Assembly: GCA_937890655.1 (NCBI GenBank)
Contig: CALADT010000260.1
Coordinates: 1-9,844 of the forward strand
Length of the DNA stretch: 9,844 nt
Source of the DNA: an uncultured Mucispirillum sp.
GTDB lineage: Bacteria > Chrysiogenota > Deferribacteres > Deferribacterales > Mucispirillaceae
Direction: 5' to 3'
Positions 5,611-9,844 of the stretch are shown one piece after another. Under the pieces are notes generated by a model. It was not told where the DNA came from, did not search any database, and was given only the letters and a program-made list of their open reading frames with translations. The translations under genes were made by a program, and so were the position numbers. How positions within the stretch are numbered: the first letter of the stretch is position 1; every line of letters starts with the position of its first letter.

Positions 5611-7363
5611 ATTTATCCGGTTCAAAATCTACTATTTTTTTATTATATGCAATAATTATATCACTTCTTCTTAAAAGCCCTAGAAGTTTCATACCTTTTT
5701 CATCAGATTGAACCACAGGTAAATCGCCTACTTCTTTTATACCAAAATCACGCATAGCCTGTTCAAGTGTTTCATCAGGTGATACGGTAATAATATTTTT
5801 TCTTGCACCAAAATCTTGTGCTAATGTGGTTTCTAAATTTTTACCACTGAATATTTCTTCTTTTAAATCGTTTAATGATATAACCCCTGTTAAATAATTA
5901 TCATAATCCACAACAGGGAAATAAGCATGAGGTTTTTTCTCAATGGACCTTTTTATATCCTTTAATGGTGTATTGTTATGGAAAACAATAATATCTGTTA
6001 GCATAATATCTTTTACTTTTATGGATTCTAGTATGCTTTTTTCTAAACCGTGATCAATATTAAACCCTGCCCTTGTTAAGCTAAAAGTAAAAATACTATC
6101 TTTTTCCATACGTGAAGCTATTAAGTTTGCAATAATACAAGTTATCATTACAGGTAAAACAATATGATAGCTTTGAGTTATTTCAAAAAGTATTAATATG
6201 GAAGTAATAGGGGCACGGATAACAGCAGCAAGCATAGCACCCATACCAACTAATGCGTAAGTTTCAGGATTTGTGGCAATATGTGGAAATATTTGGTGCA
6301 TAAGCCCACCAAAAAAACCACCGGCAGCAGCACCCATAAAAAGGCTAGGTACTAACTGACCACCAGAACCACCAGAACCTAAAGTTAAAGAAGTCGCTAT
6401 CATTTTAAGCATTAAGAAAACTATTAATATATACCATGGTATGTTATTGTTAAGGATTTCTATAATTGTGCCATAACCTATACCCATAATATTAACGCAA
6501 AAAACACCTATTATACCCATTAAAAGTCCACCTAAAGCAGGTTTTAAAAATTTTGGTATATTAATATTTGTAAAAGCATCAGACACTCTGAAAAAAAATC
6601 GTATAAATATTACACTAATTATAGCAATAAAAAAGCCCATTAAGGCATAAAAAAGCAATTCTATTGGGCTTTGTAATATATAAGGTGGTGCTTTTATTGT
6701 TATTTCATCACCAAAATATGCTCTACTAACAACTGTTGCTGTAACAGCCGATATTATCAGTGGACTAAAAGTTCTAATACCGTATTTTCCAAGTAATACT
6801 TCTGCAGCAAACATAGCTCCACCCATAGGTGCATTAAATGTGGCAGCTATACCACCGGAAGCACCACAGGCAGTGGCAGAGCTCATACGAACATGGGAAA
6901 ATTTAAAAAATTGACCAATAGCAGAACCAAGTGAAGCACCTATCATTATGATAGGACCTTCCCTACCTGCTGAACCACCAGTGCCTAAAGTAATAGCTGA
7001 AGTAATAGTTTTTAATACAGCAGTAACAGGGGAGAGTTTTCTATGTAAAGAGATAGCTTTTATAACATCTGCAACAGAATGAACATTAGATTTAAAAACG
7101 GAAGTAATAATGCCAACAGCAAGGCCGCCTAAAGCAGGTATTAGTATTAATTTCCATTTAGCTGTTTCCTGCAGGTTATAAAGCATTACTTCATTTTCTA
7201 TGCCGTATAATGTATTTTGCAGAAAATGAATAAGTGTTCTAAATACAATATTGCCAAGCCCAGCAGCAATACCTATTGCAACAGCTACCATTACAATTAC
7301 AATATCTTCATACTTTGCTACATAATAACTAAATTTTGTTCTAATATAACTTAATACACTCAA
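5609..7363 (-). CDS. ClC-type chloride channel/transporter with C-terminal CBS pair
   Basis: The protein has 584 residues: a ClC membrane domain (about 15-425) and two CBS domains (about 450-505 and 512-575). It would move chloride or another anion across the inner membrane, with the CBS pair as a likely nucleotide- or ligand-sensing regulator. Key marks are GSAGREGP (130-137, with the gating Glu at 135), FNAPMGGAMFAAEV (176-189) and GSGGSGGQLVPSLF (329-342). After the conserved Glu188 comes Val189, where the E. coli antiporter has its internal proton Glu203; channels carry Val there too. The helix-D G-x-G-x-P motif is not recognisable (SNVHSVADV). The start is a TTG at 7363, with AAGG 9 bases upstream and no in-frame ATG before the first membrane helix. 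It lies 25 bases after glmU and 11 before the helicase. The ClC family is certain; channel or antiporter mode and ion are not. Confidence 0.93.
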   Translation of the reverse strand: MSVLSYIRTKFSYYVAKYEDIVIVMVAVAIGIAAGLGNIVFRTLIHFLQNTLYGIENEVMLYNLQETAKWKLILIPALGGLAVGIITSVFKSNVHSVADVIKAISLHRKLSPVTAVLKTITSAITLGTGGSAGREGPIIMIGASLGSAIGQFFKFSHVRMSSATACGASGGIAATFNAPMGGAMFAAEVLLGKYGIRTFSPLIISAVTATVVSRAYFGDEITIKAPPYILQSPIELLFYALMGFFIAIISVIFIRFFFRVSDAFTNINIPKFLKPALGGLLMGIIGVFCVNIMGIGYGTIIEILNNNIPWYILIVFLMLKMIATSLTLGSGGSGGQLVPSLFMGAAAGGFFGGLMHQIFPHIATNPETYALVGMGAMLAAVIRAPITSILILFEITQSYHIVLPVMITCIIANLIASRMEKDSIFTFSLTRAGFNIDHGLEKSILESIKVKDIMLTDIIVFHNNTPLKDIKRSIEKKPHAYFPVVDYDNYLTGVISLNDLKEEIFSGKNLETTLAQDFGARKNIITVSPDETLEQAMRDFGIKEVGDLPVVQSDEKGMKLLGLLRRSDIIIAYNKKIVDFEPDK

Positions 7364-7388
7364 ATTACATAACCTTAAATATTATATG

Positions 7389-8759
7389 CTACTTTTTACT
7401 ATTTTCTTTTTTAGCTTTATTTATATCCATTATTTCTTTGCCTTTATTATCCAAATTGTTTTGGTTAGTTCTTGATATGGCAAGTGCGTTTTTAGGCACA
7501 TCTTTTGTAACTGTGCTACCTGCTGCAATTAATACATTATCTCCAACAGTAACAGGGGCTACAAGTTGTGTATCACTTCCCACAAAAACATTGTTACCAA
7601 TATGTGTTTCATATTTATTATATCCATCATAATTACATGTAATAGTGCCACAGCCTATGTTTACATTTTCCCCAAGAGTGGCATCCCCTAAATATGTTAA
7701 ATGGCTTGCTTTAGAGCCTACACCTAGTTTTGCTTTTTTAAGCTCCACAAAATTACCCACTTTATTATCCCCACATAAGTAACTATCAGGGCGTAAGTGT
7801 GCCATAGGGCCAATACTTGAGCCTTTTCCTATAAAAGATTTTTCTATGTATGAGTTATCTTTTATTTCCACATTATCTTCTATAATGGTATTAACAATTT
7901 TACACCCTAAACCTATTGTAACATTTTTGCCTATTTTAGTATTTTTTTCTATAAATACATTAGGGTATATTATTGTGTCACTACCTATTTCCACATTGCT
8001 ATCAATATAACATTGAGAAGGGTCAATAATTGTAACACCGTTTTTCATATGTTCTTCTGCGCGTTTTTGCCATAATAGTTTACCGGCTACACTAAGCTGT
8101 ATTCTATCGTTTACACCCATAAACTCTTTTTCATCTTTAGCTAAAAACGCTTCTGCACCATTTTTAACAATATCTGTTAAGTAGTATTCCTTTTGAGCGT
8201 TATTATTATCAATTTCTGCAAGCCTGCTTTTAAGCTCTTTAGCACTACAAAAATAAACACCTGTATTTATTTCGTTTACTTTTTTCTCATACTCATCAGC
8301 ATCTTTTTCTTCTACAATCTTTATAATAGAATTATTAGAAGAACGGATAACTCTACCATAACCTTTAGGGTTATCCATTTTTACACTTATAAAGGCAATA
8401 TCTTCTTTTACAGTGTTTATAAAATCATTTAATGTTTCATATGTAATAAGTGGCATATCTCCACATAATATTAGTATTTTACCATTATCTTGGATATAAT
8501 CTTTTGCAGATAAAACAGCATCTGCTGTGCCTTTTTGAGTTTCTTGTAAGGCAAATTCAACTGATTGGTTTTTTAAATGTTCTTTTACTTTTTCAGAAGC
8601 ATTACCTGTAACCACTACAATTTTATGGGGATTTAATTTTTTGCTTATTTCAATAGTGTAATCTATCATAGGTTTTCCCGCTGCTTCAAATAACACTTTT
8701 GGGTTTTCAGATTTCATACGCGTGCCTTTACCTGCAGCTAATATGATTACTGTTAACAT
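7389..8759 (-). CDS. glmU: Bifunctional GlmU: GlcN-1-P acetyltransferase / GlcNAc-1-P uridylyltransferase
   Basis: GlmU makes UDP-GlcNAc in the cytoplasm in two steps (acetylation of glucosamine-1-phosphate, then uridylylation), feeding peptidoglycan and LPS synthesis. The protein is 456 residues, the same as E. coli GlmU. The N-terminal pyrophosphorylase domain has LAAGKGTRMKS (7-17), QETQKGTADAV (72-82), LCGDMPL (98-104) and NTGVYF (165-170). From about 250 hexapeptide repeats form a left-handed beta helix, with VGNFVELKKAKLG (334-346), SHLTYLGD (352-359, catalytic His353) and GCGTITCNYDG (369-379). The tail is Lys-rich. The ATG at 8759 is preferred over an in-frame TTG at 8771, because the Shine-Dalgarno (GAGG at 8766-8769) lies 6 bases before the ATG. 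It heads the four-gene operon and has a promoter just upstream. Confidence 0.97.
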   Translation of the reverse strand: MLTVIILAAGKGTRMKSENPKVLFEAAGKPMIDYTIEISKKLNPHKIVVVTGNASEKVKEHLKNQSVEFALQETQKGTADAVLSAKDYIQDNGKILILCGDMPLITYETLNDFINTVKEDIAFISVKMDNPKGYGRVIRSSNNSIIKIVEEKDADEYEKKVNEINTGVYFCSAKELKSRLAEIDNNNAQKEYYLTDIVKNGAEAFLAKDEKEFMGVNDRIQLSVAGKLLWQKRAEEHMKNGVTIIDPSQCYIDSNVEIGSDTIIYPNVFIEKNTKIGKNVTIGLGCKIVNTIIEDNVEIKDNSYIEKSFIGKGSSIGPMAHLRPDSYLCGDNKVGNFVELKKAKLGVGSKASHLTYLGDATLGENVNIGCGTITCNYDGYNKYETHIGNNVFVGSDTQLVAPVTVGDNVLIAAGSTVTKDVPKNALAISRTNQNNLDNKGKEIMDINKAKKENSKK

Positions 8760-8791
8760 ATAACACCTCAAATATTTAATACTAGTCTATT

Positions 8792-8820
8792 ATTATACAC
8801 TATATATTAAAATATTTCTA
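8792..8820 (-). promoter_or_regulatory. Candidate sigma70 promoter of the glmU operon
   Basis: On the minus strand TAGAAA (8815-8820, four of six bases of TTGACA) and a perfect TATAAT (8792-8797) are separated by exactly 17 bases. Transcription would start near 8785, about 25 bases before the glmU ATG. The surrounding DNA is very AT-rich, so chance -10 boxes are common. Confidence 0.5.
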
Positions 8821-8939
8821 GAATTAATTATAAGAATATTGATGAAATATATTTTTAAAAAATGTTTGTATTTTTTGTTGAAAATAGTATGAGTAAATTA
8901 TTGAGTGTTACTTATTTTATTTTAGGTGATAGTATAGTA

Positions 8940-9844
8940 TTGTATACATTTGATGCGTTAAAATCTATGAATTTTCAATATATATGGCAGGTCAGTTGGT
9001 AGCCTTAACAGGTATGTGGATGCAAAAACTTGCCACATCTTGGTTAGTTTATCGTATGACTAGCTCTCCGTTTATGCTAGGGCTTTTGGAATTTTTATCA
9101 AATGCACCTATATTTATTGTAGGGTTATTTGCAGGGGCATGGCTTGAAAAACATAATATAAGAAAATTAATAATAGCTATGCAACTTTTAACACTACTCC
9201 ATGCAGCTATTGCAGCATATTTGCTTTATACAAATAAAATAGAGCTGTGGCATAAATTTTTATTAAGTTTTTATTTAGGTGTAGTGTTTTTCATAGATAT
9301 GCCTGCAAGGCAAGCATCATTAATATTAATGGTTAATAAAAATTCTGATTTAAAAAGTGCCATAGCACTTCATTCTGTGGTTTTTAATCTTTCCCGCCTT
9401 ATAGGGCCATCCATTGCGGGCTATATTATTTAGCAGGGTAAAAGCTATGTTTTACTATTGCAGCGTTAAGTTATATGCCTGTAATAATAGCACTTTTGAT
9501 TATAAAATTTAAAGAACGAAATTATCAAGCCTTTGAAAATAAAAGTATGGTTTCAGAAATTGTAGAAGTTATAAGATATACAAAAAACGTTTACTATATA
9601 CGTCATATGTTTGCTTTTTTTATAATCGTTGGGCTTTTTTTGGTGCTGGTGCCATGATTGGTGCTTTTGTGGTTGCCATATATATTTCTTTAAGAAAACT
9701 ATCTAATTTTATATTAATATCTATATTAATACATTCTATAAGTATGATAATTTTTGCATTAAGCACAAATATTCATTTTTCATTAATCCTTATGATACCA
9801 GCAGATTTTGGGCTTGTTTCATGGCTTATTGCTCCAAATATTTA
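8940..9844 (+). pseudogene. Broken MFS exporter (MFS_3/EntS-like), runs off the right edge
   Basis: Four pieces in successive frames join into one major facilitator protein of the EntS-like MFS_3 type. (1) 8940-8987: YTFDALKSMNFQYIW, from a TTG with AGGTGA at 8924-8929 (an ATG at 8889 is in the same frame). (2) 8984-9433: AGQLVALTGMWMQKLATSWL onward, with FIDMPARQASL and AIALHSVVFNLSRLIGPSIA, conserved in the family, ending at TAG. (3) about 9433-9657: AG, an in-frame TAA (9439), then KLCFTIAALSYMPVIIALLI to VGLF. (4) about 9633-9844: GAGAMIGAFVVAIYI to PADFGLVSWLIAPNI, open at the edge. Between pieces 3 and 4 some 30-40 residues expected in this family seem absent. The intact protein would have been an inner-membrane drug or siderophore exporter. 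Protein similarity remains high, so decay looks recent. Sequencing error is unlikely to cause all lesions. Confidence 0.85.

Noticed and set aside
7438..8432. Plus-strand open frames inside glmU
   Set aside because: Antisense shadows of a fully convincing 456-residue GlmU; no ribosome binding site or domain supports them.
8821..8940. The AT-rich stretch between glmU and the MFS remnant as an att site, origin or small RNA
   Set aside because: No repeats, DnaA-box series, hairpin or terminator found; AT-richness is only slightly above the rest of the window.

Overview
The window is AT-rich throughout, including in its coding regions, with strong Shine-Dalgarno sites (AGGAG, AGGAGG) and sigma70-like -10 boxes. 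Every gene except a decayed transporter at the right end lies on the minus strand. Good Shine-Dalgarno use argues against Bacteroidota. A low-GC anaerobe such as a Deferribacterota (Mucispirillum-like) is my guess from overall feel. It is an inference, not an identification.

Right to left, the minus strand carries two transcription units. The first (about 8785 down to 2991) is a tight four-gene run: glmU (UDP-GlcNAc synthesis), a ClC-type chloride channel/transporter with a CBS pair, a UvrD/PcrA helicase, and methylmalonyl-CoA epimerase. Gaps are 25, 11 and 17 bases. It has a credible promoter before glmU and a perfect 17-bp hairpin terminator that begins in the stop codon of the last gene. 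The genes share no obvious pathway. The helicase has no ATG, GTG or TTG at its N-terminus: a well-placed Shine-Dalgarno points to an ATT start.

The second unit (2888 down past the left edge) starts from its own promoter just after that terminator. It holds a 63-residue secreted/membrane protein of the YIDPGTGS type, a five-helix membrane protein with a sulfatase/phosphatase-fold domain, a small Rossmann protein, a GNAT acyltransferase split over two overlapping frames, and the start of a possible formyltransferase. Together these look like a surface-glycan modification locus. The sulfatase-like protein plus its tiny partner is the least characterised part of the window.

At the right, on the plus strand and divergent from glmU, is an MFS exporter (MFS_3/EntS-like) broken by three frame changes, one nonsense codon and probably an internal deletion. 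It runs off the window edge. No rRNA, tRNA, CRISPR, insertion sequence or phage gene was seen, and no gene-free stretch exceeds 300 bases.
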